Shown here piece after piece: positions 25,117 through 33,421 of a stretch of 64,000 nucleotides of DNA. The stretch lies in NCBI RefSeq assembly GCF_011059135.1, contig NZ_JAALGD010000004.1, forward strand, positions 186,001-250,000, in the 5' to 3' direction. How positions within the stretch are numbered: the first letter of the stretch is position 1; the number at the start of each line of letters is the position of its first letter. The stretch comes from Brevibacillus sp. SYP-B805 (GTDB taxonomy: Bacteria; Bacillota; Bacilli; Brevibacillales; Brevibacillaceae). The notes under the pieces are model-generated. The model saw only the letters and a list, made by a program, of their open reading frames with translations. It had not been told where the DNA came from and searched no databases. Position numbers and translations under genes: made by a program.

Positions 25117-25824
25117 TTATTTTTGAACTTTTATAAATTTGTCAGCAAATTTTTGACGTTCTTCTTTTGTATAGACAAATGGATCAACGAATTTTTTGTT
25201 CCAAAGTTCAAAACTTCTATCTGCATTTAATTCTTCAAGATCGATTCCAAAGTAGTCTGATACCGTCTCACGATCCATTTCTACCGAGTATGTTTTGCCC
25301 TGTAGAGTCAGAGTCATACTAACTTTGGTCAGCCAAGGAAATTCCCTTAAGAGCCTTACGGGTTCGCTCATAAAATTCTTGTTTATTGCATCTCCTGAGG
25401 TCCAATAACCTATCATTTCCTCTTTTGTCACAACACTATTAGGGTTGGCTTTCTTGTAATCTTCAAATTCAGAGTCAGAGTAGTAGGTAATTCTTGCCTC
25501 ATTTCCGGTAATTTCAGCACTTTTAACAAATGGGCCACCTTTAATATCATGAGCATATTTGGAAAATCTGGCCAACTCATCATCTGTTATGGACGCAACT
25601 GCCATAGTGCCTACCGGGTCGTCGCTTTTTCTTTCTGGCGTAACAACAGTGGAAAACACTACGAAAATTATCAACAAAATTGCCGTTTTCAAGATTATTG
25701 ACTTTCTTGTTTGGAGTTTTTGTCCTGGTCTATTAACCCAGCTTGGTTTTATAATGCCGACAATTCCACTAGCGATAAACAATATTAGTAAAATATAAAT
25801 TGTCCAGTACAAAAACGTTGGCAT
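25117..25824 (-). CDS. Moron: unknown membrane-anchored protein inserted in the tail operon
   Basis: 235 residues. Two N-terminal transmembrane helices (about 4-25 and 45-62) are followed by an acidic extracytoplasmic domain (DDELARFSKYAHDIKGG, YWTSGDAINKNFM, DYFGIDLEELNADRSFELW). No family recognised. It is markedly more AT-rich than the flanking tail genes, is followed by its own terminator, and has a 126-bp upstream gap containing a 6/7 match to TGTCGAA. It interrupts the usual chaperone-tape measure pair. Lysogenic conversion or superinfection exclusion is plausible. Confidence 0.75.
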   Translation of the reverse strand: MPTFLYWTIYILLILFIASGIVGIIKPSWVNRPGQKLQTRKSIILKTAILLIIFVVFSTVVTPERKSDDPVGTMAVASITDDELARFSKYAHDIKGGPFVKSAEITGNEARITYYSDSEFEDYKKANPNSVVTKEEMIGYWTSGDAINKNFMSEPVRLLREFPWLTKVSMTLTLQGKTYSVEMDRETVSDYFGIDLEELNADRSFELWNKKFVDPFVYTKEERQKFADKFIKVQK

Positions 25825-25950
25825 AATCTATTCCCCCTCGCCCACCATTCTACCCCACCTCACTTTTTCGAGTCAGTGCAAACAATTCGGGAACAAACGA
25901 CACAATTCGACTTCTCCCCAGCCGTCACCCGCTCGGGAGAAGGGAGAAAG

Positions 25951-26501
25951 CTACTGTTGCGCCTTCTCCATCTCTTCCTGCTCTACCTCTTGGCACGCGA
26001 TGATGAACAGCTTCTGCATGTATGGATCCACTTCGTACTCTAAGAGGTCGGCAGGTCGGCCTCGTCCGTTGAGGAACGCTCGACAGAGGTGGCTTGCTTC
26101 TCCGTCGGTTCGGATGAGTTTTTTAATTCATCCACCACCTCCTGCTCGCTTTTCACCCTTGCGTTCACTTCGTTCACCTTGTCCAGCAGCGCTTGGTACC
26201 CTTCAGGATTTCGTTCGAACAGTTTCACCGGCAAGTCGAACTTATCCTTTGCATTGTACGCTTTCAGCAGTTCCTGGTTGTTCCAGGGGAAGTCGTGTTC
26301 CGTTGCTTTTACAATGCGGATGTCATTGTACCGAAACACGTCGAATCTGCCGTTGGCATCCTCAGCCAGTTTGTAGGCCTGACGATTTTCGATCATCGTC
26401 AGTTCCCTCACCGACCATTCTTCGCCGTCGATGGTTACGGTTCCGGTACGGCGCTGTACCGGTTCCTGCGCTTTTACCAAGTACTTCTCCAGTTTGCTCA
26501 T
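25951..26501 (-). CDS. Tail assembly chaperone (XkdN-like) made in two forms by -1 frameshifting
   Basis: The short form is 153 residues, ending at 26040. An A AAA AAC slippery heptamer (26118-26124, minus strand) lies in the correct phase at codons 126-128. Slipping -1 there opens a frame to 25951, giving a ~183-residue fusion whose extension contains LLEYEVDPYMQKLFIIACQE. Two-product chaperones (G/GT type) that coat the tape measure protein are general in tailed phages. The N-terminus (VTIDGEEWSVRELTMIE) fits XkdN. Confidence 0.8.
26118..26124 (-). promoter_or_regulatory. Programmed -1 ribosomal frameshift site
   Basis: A AAA AAC, in frame as TTA AAA AAC in the chaperone gene. Downstream, the -1 frame stays open for 55 codons past the zero-frame stop. 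Confidence 0.75.
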
Positions 26502-26516
26502 GATTTATCTTTCCTC

Positions 26517-26963
26517 CTATTCGACGTATTCAGGCAGTTTTTCCAAGAAGTCGGGTACCTTGTTGCTGCGTCCTCTAATCTCGTATGTTGCATTATCATT
26601 GCCTTCCGCTTTGGCTTCCCACAACGTTAACTCTTCAGGGTTGAGGTAGATGTCCGAGATACGAACCAGTTCGGAATTGTCGGCCTCTTTGTCCAACGTT
26701 TCTCCGATCAGCATAGGCAGGATCGGCGTTTTGCCTTTGGTCAGTTGCTCGACGCAGAAGTATTTGAGGGCTGCGTTGGCGGCAGTAAGGCGCAGCGTAA
26801 CCTCTACGTACCAGTCGTTTACGGTTTGCACCGCCCCTTTTTGCAAGCGGTAAACCTCGCCGTAATTGGTCCGGAGGACAAATCGGCCTTCCAATGTCCC
26901 TTCGATCGGATCGCCGGTGTCATCGTAAACTTGGCAGTTTTTCAGCTTAATGTCACGTTGCAT
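26517..26963 (-). CDS. xkdM: Tail tube protein XkdM
   Basis: 148 residues. LKNCQVYDDTGDPIEGTLEG, a basic tube-forming beta domain and the terminal EIRGRSNKVPDFLEKLPEYV are typical of XkdM/YqbM tail tube proteins. It follows the sheath gene by 3 bp. RBS GGGAGGTGTTGTAG. Confidence 0.9.
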   Translation of the reverse strand: MQRDIKLKNCQVYDDTGDPIEGTLEGRFVLRTNYGEVYRLQKGAVQTVNDWYVEVTLRLTAANAALKYFCVEQLTKGKTPILPMLIGETLDKEADNSELVRISDIYLNPEELTLWEAKAEGNDNATYEIRGRSNKVPDFLEKLPEYVE

Positions 26964-26966
26964 CTA

Positions 26967-28307
26967 CTACAACACCTCCCACTCGACGTCAAAGTATTCA
27001 ATAGCGTCTAACGGCTGCGCTGAAAGCTTAAAGCCTCGGCGGTCGCCAACACCATTTTTCTTATCTGTGAAGGTCCAACCAGATGCAATTGCTCCCTGCT
27101 CTTCCCGGATTTCCATGTATGCCTTCACAGCGCCTACAAACACCCCGCCGCCAATATCGTTGTTATCCAGCTTCCCTTTGTACTTTTTTACAGGGGCAGC
27201 GATGTCATTGTAAATTTGATCAAGCGTCATCGATACTCGGATTTTCCCAAAGTCTTCACGTTCTCCGGGACCCAACGTAGAAAGTGTGTTGACAGCACTC
27301 TCGATGGTATAAACGTCTCCGTCGCGTGTGGCAATCAGGGTACCGGTGCTCAGTGCATTCAGAATTTCGGTATGACCCCAGTCCTTCTTCGCCTTCTTCA
27401 TCGGCACAACCACAGCCGTCAAAGACTCATGAGCCGGCGTGGCGGCAATTATCCCGGCCGCCCATGCTGCCCACTGCAAGCTGTCGTATTCCTTGCCGTT
27501 GTTGTGTGTTCCGGCAATCGCGCAGTTGACCATGTAACGTGCATTCATAGCGACAGAACGCTCAGTATGCTTTTCCATGATCTCGTCTTCCTCTGCTTTT
27601 CCGCCAATGACCCCCGTGGACATCTTCTTGGAGAGCTTCCTGCGATCATAAACGAACTGCCTGAAAGCCGCTTGGATGGCAGGGTCATCAAAGGGCAGAT
27701 ACATTGAGTCGAAATCAGCACCCGATACTGCCGTAAACAGCTTAATAGCATCAGCGGAAGACAGGGTTGCCGGAGTTCCGGAGGTTCCGTTCTGAAGATT
27801 AGTCTCTGCAAGATCAGTGATGGCGGCATCACCAAGCTTTGACACGCGTACATAGATCGACTGACTCGTTTTGCTTACCAACTCGTCGGCGTCAGCAAAC
27901 GAAAACTTCTCCGTCTTGATCGGCCCCTTAACCTGTAGTTCTTTTTTGCCGGGCTCAGCCGTGGACGGTGCAATGGACACCTTCAAGTCATTTCCGCGCA
28001 GCCCTGGGTAACGCGCTTCGATTTTGATGGCGTCTGCTTGGGAATAGTAGGCCGCTACAGCGCTTCCGTTCGTAATTCGGTAACCCAGGATAGTAGCGCC
28101 GCCCTCTGCCGCCAGCTCAATGACGTCCACCTCTCCGAACGTCTCCGCGATCCGTTCGTCATATCCGGTCATCTTGACCAAAGTGTCGGGAGCACCCCAC
28201 TCGGCTACATACGGCACCAACGCTACCCCGGTTTTCGTCAGCACGCGTTCCTTTGCCTTGGCGATCATCTCCAGAGTTAATCCAGGTCTGTCACGTTGAA
28301 TCGTCAT
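26967..28307 (-). CDS. xkdK: Contractile tail sheath protein XkdK
   Basis: 446 residues. Typical sheath sequence: VALVPYVAEWGAPDTLVKMT, FTAVSGADFDSMYLPFDD, WAAGIIAATPAHESLTAVVV and the C-terminal LSAQPLDAIEYFDVEWEVL. It identifies the prophage as a myovirus. It overlaps the small XkzA-like gene by ATGA. Confidence 0.95.
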   Translation of the reverse strand: MTIQRDRPGLTLEMIAKAKERVLTKTGVALVPYVAEWGAPDTLVKMTGYDERIAETFGEVDVIELAAEGGATILGYRITNGSAVAAYYSQADAIKIEARYPGLRGNDLKVSIAPSTAEPGKKELQVKGPIKTEKFSFADADELVSKTSQSIYVRVSKLGDAAITDLAETNLQNGTSGTPATLSSADAIKLFTAVSGADFDSMYLPFDDPAIQAAFRQFVYDRRKLSKKMSTGVIGGKAEEDEIMEKHTERSVAMNARYMVNCAIAGTHNNGKEYDSLQWAAWAAGIIAATPAHESLTAVVVPMKKAKKDWGHTEILNALSTGTLIATRDGDVYTIESAVNTLSTLGPGEREDFGKIRVSMTLDQIYNDIAAPVKKYKGKLDNNDIGGGVFVGAVKAYMEIREEQGAIASGWTFTDKKNGVGDRRGFKLSAQPLDAIEYFDVEWEVL

Positions 28308-28504
28308 CGTTTATCACCGCCTTTGAATTTCATCAGCCGTTGTTTGACCTCACTCTCGGCCACCGGTTGATTGTCCTTCATATCAAAAAGAGCGCCGGCA
28401 ACCTCGAACCTTTCGGCTCTCAGGTATGCTGCGCTCTCGATCCACTCCTGTTTCGTTCGCTTGATCTCAGGTGCTTCGCTGATTTGGTCTTTCCGTGTCG
28501 CCAC
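28304..28504 (-). CDS. Small tail protein (XkzA/YqzN-like)
   Basis: 66 residues. EWIESAAYLRAERFEVAGAL and VAESEVKQRLMKFKGG match the small helical proteins found between the XkdJ and XkdK genes in PBSX/skin. GTG at 28504 overlaps the previous TAG by one base and has AGGAGG upstream. Confidence 0.65.
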   Translation of the reverse strand: MATRKDQISEAPEIKRTKQEWIESAAYLRAERFEVAGALFDMKDNQPVAESEVKQRLMKFKGGDKR

Positions 28505-28965
28505 TAGGACCAATCCTCCTCGATTTCAAATGTGTTGATCTTCTCGACGGCCGGCATCGGAATCGGGACAGTGTACTCGAATCGAAAGGTAATCTCCGTT
28601 CTGTCCTTCTTGTCAGACCGGACACGGAACGTCGTGTTGTCGATGTTGATGAACAGACCGTCCGTATTCCCGCGGAAGCTGTACCTTTCCCTGCGAAGAA
28701 GTTGACGCAAAGGCTCTGTTGAAATCGGCTCGTAAGCCTCTTGACCTCCGACCTTCACCTTTGGATGGTGCAACACAATCCCGGCGTCGGAGACGACTTT
28801 GTACGACGTCAGAGTGTTGCCCTTTTCCGTTACTTCCTGCGTCTGGATGAAGGCGACAGGCGGTTGAAATTTGCCAGCCAGCCACACGTCCAAGCTGTCC
28901 AGGATGGCGAGGGTTGGGTATGCTTCGTTTACCAGATCGATGATGCACGACAACGCTCGGTCCAC
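28504..28965 (-). CDS. XkdJ-like tail terminator protein
   Basis: 153 residues, mixed alpha/beta (AFIQTQEVTEKGNTLTSYKV; YTVPIPMPAVEKINTFEIEE). It occupies the XkdJ position after the gp10-like protein and before the sheath. A tail-terminator role comes from synteny. Confidence 0.7.
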   Translation of the reverse strand: MDRALSCIIDLVNEAYPTLAILDSLDVWLAGKFQPPVAFIQTQEVTEKGNTLTSYKVVSDAGIVLHHPKVKVGGQEAYEPISTEPLRQLLRRERYSFRGNTDGLFINIDNTTFRVRSDKKDRTEITFRFEYTVPIPMPAVEKINTFEIEEDWS

Positions 28966-29448
28966 TTATCTCACCATCCTTTCCAGCTCAGCCTGCAGCA
29001 ATTTTTCCAGCAAAGCCTTCATGCCTCCCTGGAAGTTTTTCAGCGCGATGTCGAAGTATTTGCGGCCGATGAAGGAGCGCGGCCGAACCATAAAACCACC
29101 CTCCGCGTCAGGGTCATAGATGAACTTGCCTACTCCGTTCCAGTAGCCTGGGACAAAGTACGACTTTTCGATCGTATACCCGTCGTTGAGGTACTCTGCA
29201 TAGGTCAGGTTTGATCCGACCTCTAGCGTTAAGGTGTCGCGATCCGCATCAAACTCCCAGACATTGTTTTGGTCCCCCTGTGAAAACGAGTTCCAAAGAG
29301 TACCTGTGTCAATCAAGTCCTGGTGTCCAAGCTCGTCTATGACGTGATTCAAAAGCTCCTCACCAAGCTGGTAGATGATCCTTTCAAGAGCCTGAGGGGC
29401 TTCCCTGTGCAGTTTTTCCATCCGTTTTTGAAACTCCCGGAAATCCAC
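28966..29448 (-). CDS. HK97 gp10-like tail-completion protein (XkdI)
   Basis: 160 residues. A helical start (FQKRMEKLHREAPQALERII) is followed by DTGTLWNSF, TYAEYLNDGY and a C-terminal RPRSFIGRKYFDIALKN, the gp10/XkdI pattern. It joins head to tail. Confidence 0.82.
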   Translation of the reverse strand: MDFREFQKRMEKLHREAPQALERIIYQLGEELLNHVIDELGHQDLIDTGTLWNSFSQGDQNNVWEFDADRDTLTLEVGSNLTYAEYLNDGYTIEKSYFVPGYWNGVGKFIYDPDAEGGFMVRPRSFIGRKYFDIALKNFQGGMKALLEKLLQAELERMVR

Positions 29449-29774
29449 TACTCCGCCCCCCGTTTCTGCTGAATGGCAATCACGGACAGAAAGCGCCGTC
29501 CGGGGGTTACGTCGACTACCACAAAGTCCCCGCGACCGGGTATCTCCAGAACATCATCCTTCCGTACATCCTCACCCAAACGAAAGCCAATGGACGCCTT
29601 GTATCCCCATGTCACCGGGTCGGCATTCGCGGGGCGTTCCCAGGACGATTCTACGGCCCGTACGCACCCCAATACTGTCCGGGAGGGTAATTCCACTGGA
29701 ACCACCCTGTTTCGCTCATCCAGCGCCGTTCCCGTTCGTTTCAGAACGATCTGATCATTCATCCGATGGATCAT
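29448..29774 (-). CDS. Head-tail joining protein (XkdH/YqbH-like)
   Basis: 108 residues, a small beta-barrel head-closure protein (VLEIPGRGDFVVVDVTPGRR). Start ATG at 29774 overlaps the previous stop (ATGA). Position as in PBSX. Confidence 0.75.
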   Translation of the reverse strand: MIHRMNDQIVLKRTGTALDERNRVVPVELPSRTVLGCVRAVESSWERPANADPVTWGYKASIGFRLGEDVRKDDVLEIPGRGDFVVVDVTPGRRFLSVIAIQQKRGAE

Positions 29775-30151
29775 AGCAGCATCGCCCGAATGTTTCCGCT
29801 GTCGCTGGCCTCGGTCGTGAAGGCCATCCACTGGCGCAGCAGAGAATCAACCAGCGAGCTACCGGTTGTGATCGTCGCCCGCTCAATCGACCAAGAGTAG
29901 CCCTGATCGGACTCGGAGGTAATACCGCGGGCTTCTGCGCCCAGCGTTTCGTCGTTGTCTGTCAGGGCCATGGCCTCTACCAGCCGGAAATGGGCCACCT
30001 CCAGGCGACTGTCATCGTCTACGAACGGCCTGGCTGTGAACAGTTCTATACGGATTTTGGCCTCGTCGATTAGATAAGAAAGCCGCTCGGGCGTCATGTC
30101 CTGAACGGCTCGGGTACTACTCTGCTGCTTTACCTTCTCCGGCGTCAGCAT
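29771..30151 (-). CDS. Head-tail connector (YqbG/DUF3199-like)
   Basis: 126 residues, helical (PERLSYLIDEAKIRIELFTA, FRLVEAMALTDNDE), matching the gp6-type connector position. YqbG occurs in the skin element of B. subtilis. It starts within the end of the YqbF-like gene. Confidence 0.65.
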   Translation of the reverse strand: MLTPEKVKQQSSTRAVQDMTPERLSYLIDEAKIRIELFTARPFVDDDSRLEVAHFRLVEAMALTDNDETLGAEARGITSESDQGYSWSIERATITTGSSLVDSLLRQWMAFTTEASDSGNIRAMLL

Positions 30152-30326
30152 GGCGCCCGCCCCCTCGGCCAGCCTTCTTTTCCTCGACGATTTCGAGGTC
30201 GCCATAGGTCTCAGTGAATCGTTTGGCCTCTTCGTCGGTTACTTCGTAAGTTTCGCCGGCATGGAAAAAGCGCCCGCCACCAATGTGGAGAGCGCCTTTC
30301 TTGTGCTTGTATTTGATTTTTGCCAT
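30117..30326 (-). CDS. Small head-region protein (YqbF-like)
   Basis: 69 residues. HIGGGRFFHAGETYEVTDEE followed by AKRF resembles the short YqbF-type domain encoded after the major capsid gene in skin. The C-terminus is Gly/Lys-rich. Probable capsid accessory. Confidence 0.6.
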   Translation of the reverse strand: MAKIKYKHKKGALHIGGGRFFHAGETYEVTDEEAKRFTETYGDLEIVEEKKAGRGGGRHADAGEGKAAE

Positions 30327-30344
30327 CGTTCATTTCACCTTTCT

Positions 30345-31283
30345 TTACAGTTTGTCGCCCGTCATCCAGGCAACAGCTTCCGTTTCCAACACCACCGCAT
30401 CGGCATAGGCGAAAATGATGTTGTATGTGGAGTCTTTCACCGCAGCCGTTGCACCCTCGGCCGTCCGCTTGTAGCGCAGATCGCGGGTGAATACCGGAAC
30501 AAGGTTTCTCATGGGCGTGAGGGCTACGAAACCGGTTTGCAGTGCCTGAACCACCTCGATTGGGTAGCCTGCGATCTCCGTGAGTTTCCCGTTGACCAGC
30601 GTCACATCACCAAGCGCCGTTTGTCGCTTCTGGATCAATCCAACCAGCTTCTGATACGTGCGCCGCGGCATGAACCAGGTCAAGTCCGGCTGGTTCAAAT
30701 ATTTTTCGTCAAGCAGCAGCGTGTGATTCACAAAGTCGTCGATGGTCGGCTCGTTGTCAGCCAGGTCCGTCTTCAACGTAGATGCCTTCATCTTTTTCAC
30801 GAATCCGTCCAGAATCGACAGGAACGGATCAGGTGTCGTACCATCCGGGAGCTTTGCGGCAGTATCGCCGTTGAACAGGAGGTCTTGCAGGTCAACCCCG
30901 AACTGCTCTTGTACCAGGTTGATGATTTTGGCCTCCGTGTTCTCTCCCCGGGACTGATCGCTATACCAAACATCATCGTTTTTGATCCACTCGTCCCAGA
31001 AGACCTTTTTTACGTTGTAATCGACCTGTTCTTGACCAACACCACCGGTACCAGTCGGATTTTCGGAACCAGTATGAAGGCGGATTTTCCGGCTTTGCAC
31101 TGTCAATTTATCGAGTTTGCCTGATGGAGTCTTTTTGTACTGGGCCGGCAGCTTCGGGAGAGTAGTTGCCTTTTTCAAGGTATCCACCAAAAACTGTTCG
31201 GCGTCGTTTTGCGGCAAAATCAGGTCCACCGACTTGGCGATTGTCGTTTCAAAATCGTTCAGCAATGTAGCATTTGCAGTCAT
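30345..31283 (-). CDS. Major capsid protein (XkdG-like)
   Basis: 312 residues, HK97-fold capsid of the PBSX XkdG / P2 type: LRYKRTAEGATAAVKDSTYN, LGDVTLVNGKLTEIAGYPIE, and a C-terminus in AYADAVVLETEAVAWMTGDK. RBS AAGGAGGGGTAACAG. It lies directly downstream of the protease/scaffold gene. Confidence 0.92.
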   Translation of the reverse strand: MTANATLLNDFETTIAKSVDLILPQNDAEQFLVDTLKKATTLPKLPAQYKKTPSGKLDKLTVQSRKIRLHTGSENPTGTGGVGQEQVDYNVKKVFWDEWIKNDDVWYSDQSRGENTEAKIINLVQEQFGVDLQDLLFNGDTAAKLPDGTTPDPFLSILDGFVKKMKASTLKTDLADNEPTIDDFVNHTLLLDEKYLNQPDLTWFMPRRTYQKLVGLIQKRQTALGDVTLVNGKLTEIAGYPIEVVQALQTGFVALTPMRNLVPVFTRDLRYKRTAEGATAAVKDSTYNIIFAYADAVVLETEAVAWMTGDKL

Positions 31284-31296
31284 CTGTTACCCCTCC

Positions 31297-32571
31297 TTAT
31301 TGTCCGCGAAAGAGCCTCATGTAGGACGGCTCGTTCGACTTGGTGATCGTGGTATCGCCAGGCTGCTGGCTTGCAGCTCGAGCGTTTTTCATCAGCTGCA
31401 CGTCAGCAGACAGGTTCTCCACCTGCTTGACAATCGGTTCCAGAGCCTTTTGTACGGCTTGAGTCACTGCTTCGGCAGCCGGATCGGTGCCGCCATTGTT
31501 TGCGCCATCCCCGGCACCTTCTGCCTTCTTCAGTTCTGCGACTTCCGTCTGCAGGTCTTGCAGTTGCTTTGTGATTGGCGACAATGCGGCGGATACCGCT
31601 TTTTCGATGTCTTCTGCTTTCACGTCGTCTTCCTCCTTCGGTTTGGCTTTGTCACGTAATGCTGTGAGTGCAGCAATGGCATCTTCAACAGCCTGCAAAT
31701 TGGCTGATGAGAGCACTTTGCCCGCCTTCCTCACAGCTTCCACTCTCTCCTGAAAGTCCTCAGACTTTCCAATGACTTCCCCTTCCGTCGGCCATTGAGC
31801 AGCCAATGCAACGGCAACCGTCTTGTACTCGTCGATGGTTTCCCCGATCGCTTCCGCTTTGTCGGTGATCTCGGGGGCATTGAGAATTTCCCACATGGTA
31901 TCGGTAAACGCCCACTGGGCGTCATACCACTTGTCACGAATGTCCCTTGCCGCTATGCGGCTTTTAAAAGACTGGACAGCCTTTTCGATGGGCGTAAGCT
32001 TCGTTCCTGGGAAAAATTCCTGCAACACCTTTTTGATCGCATGCAAAAGCCCCTTCTCTACCGATTCGCTGCCGGTATCTGAAGGGGCACCTTCGACTTT
32101 CACCCTTTTGCCAATTCCCCACATAGAGAACCCGGTGATCTCCCCTTTCTCGATGGCCGCCCAAGTCTCGGCGTTGGTCACCTTCACGCCAGCCACCCAG
32201 GAGCCTTTTTTGATCTCTTGGTCACCAAGCTGCATGTCAATGGGGGCGATGTACGATTCGACCACGTAACCCTCGTCGGCCTCCAAGTCGTGCTGCTTGT
32301 CGATGTTGTGAGTATGCTGGCTTTCCATGAAGGCGTGGGCTGCTTTCTCGATCTCCTCGGCCGTCATGAAGTCGCCGTGTGCGTCCACGACGTCCGGCTC
32401 ATAAACCACACCGTAGACGATCTGCTTCGCTTTGTCCGTCTTGGCGATAACAATGCTTTTCTGAACCGGCTCCTTGCCCTCTTCCTTGATGATTGCGAAA
32501 GGCCGGCCGTTGGCGCCTTTGTCAACCAGCGAGATGTGTGTGATCTTCGCATCTTTCAATTCAAACGGCAT
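31297..32571 (-). CDS. XkdF-like prohead protease with scaffold-like C-terminus
   Basis: 424 residues. The N-terminal ~190 residues match the XkdF (Peptidase S78_2) domain: ITHISLVDKGANGRPFAIIK, VYEPDVVDAHGDFMTAEEIE, WVAGVKVTNAETW, GEITGFSMWG. The rest is helical and coiled-coil (about 290-410), as in fused scaffolds. ATG at 32571 has AAGGAGG at the right spacing; the GTG at 32583 lies inside the RBS. Confidence 0.85.
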   Translation of the reverse strand: MPFELKDAKITHISLVDKGANGRPFAIIKEEGKEPVQKSIVIAKTDKAKQIVYGVVYEPDVVDAHGDFMTAEEIEKAAHAFMESQHTHNIDKQHDLEADEGYVVESYIAPIDMQLGDQEIKKGSWVAGVKVTNAETWAAIEKGEITGFSMWGIGKRVKVEGAPSDTGSESVEKGLLHAIKKVLQEFFPGTKLTPIEKAVQSFKSRIAARDIRDKWYDAQWAFTDTMWEILNAPEITDKAEAIGETIDEYKTVAVALAAQWPTEGEVIGKSEDFQERVEAVRKAGKVLSSANLQAVEDAIAALTALRDKAKPKEEDDVKAEDIEKAVSAALSPITKQLQDLQTEVAELKKAEGAGDGANNGGTDPAAEAVTQAVQKALEPIVKQVENLSADVQLMKNARAASQQPGDTTITKSNEPSYMRLFRGQ

Positions 32572-32593
32572 ATGCTTATTCACCTCCTTTCCA

Positions 32594-33421
32594 TCAGAAA
32601 ACCGCCTGCATGGTGCAGCGGCATTTTACGATTTGCTTGGCGCTTCCCGCCGGATCGCCTGGGTACATAAGATTTTCGCCTCCCACTCTAAACGGTTTGT
32701 CGATATCAACCGTTTGGCCGTTGGCCTCCCGGTGATCCTTGCGTGTTCGCTTGTTGTTGGCTGCCCGCCAACGCTTCTTTTTCACCAAACCGGACTGCTT
32801 CCAGCCTTCCAGCTTCCCGCCATTGGCGGCAGCAGTCGTCAGCGTTCTGGAGATGGTGACGGCCCGGTTCATACTGAACGGCCCCTCCTCGCCTTTGGCT
32901 GCCTGCTTGCTGACCTCTTTGACGAGTGCTGCACGTTCCGATGGCGTCTTGCCTTGTTCGATCGCACGCTTGAAGGCGCGGAGCATATGATCCGCTGACG
33001 TGCCATTCATAGCCGGGACCAGCTTTTTCAGTTTTTTGGCAAACTTGGCGGCCGCTTCGTTTTTCTGCTCCCACTTGACATCCTCATTGATCCTGACTGC
33101 CTCCGATTCCCCAGCAAGATGGAACAGAGGCATGAAGGCGTTGTACACCGCCTGTTCGAACTTCTCTTGAAAGAACTCGCCGGCCTGGACCTGGAGAATG
33201 ACCTTCCACAACTCCTTTTCATCGACGGCCAGTTCGTCGCTCAGTTCCTGGATCGCCTCATCCAAGGCCTTCCCCTGTAACTCCAGGATATCAGCGATAG
33301 ATCCTTCACCTTCTTTATACAGCTTTTCCATCAGCGTACGCTCGGCGTGGTTTAAGTCTAGGCTGTCCAGAAAGTCTTCGTCATCCGCTTTCGCGATAAG
33401 GTACAGGCACTGGTCACACAT
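32594..33421 (-). CDS. Minor head protein (phage Mu gpF / SPP1 gp7-like)
   Basis: 275 residues, the head morphogenesis family. The C-terminal domain holds TRKDHREANGQTVDIDKPFR and DPAGSAKQIVKCRCTMQAVF, the hallmark Cys-containing end of Mu F-like proteins. Start ATG at 33421 overlaps the portal stop by 8 bp; longer frames upstream would lie deep in the portal gene. Confidence 0.85.
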   Translation of the reverse strand: MCDQCLYLIAKADDEDFLDSLDLNHAERTLMEKLYKEGEGSIADILELQGKALDEAIQELSDELAVDEKELWKVILQVQAGEFFQEKFEQAVYNAFMPLFHLAGESEAVRINEDVKWEQKNEAAAKFAKKLKKLVPAMNGTSADHMLRAFKRAIEQGKTPSERAALVKEVSKQAAKGEEGPFSMNRAVTISRTLTTAAANGGKLEGWKQSGLVKKKRWRAANNKRTRKDHREANGQTVDIDKPFRVGGENLMYPGDPAGSAKQIVKCRCTMQAVF

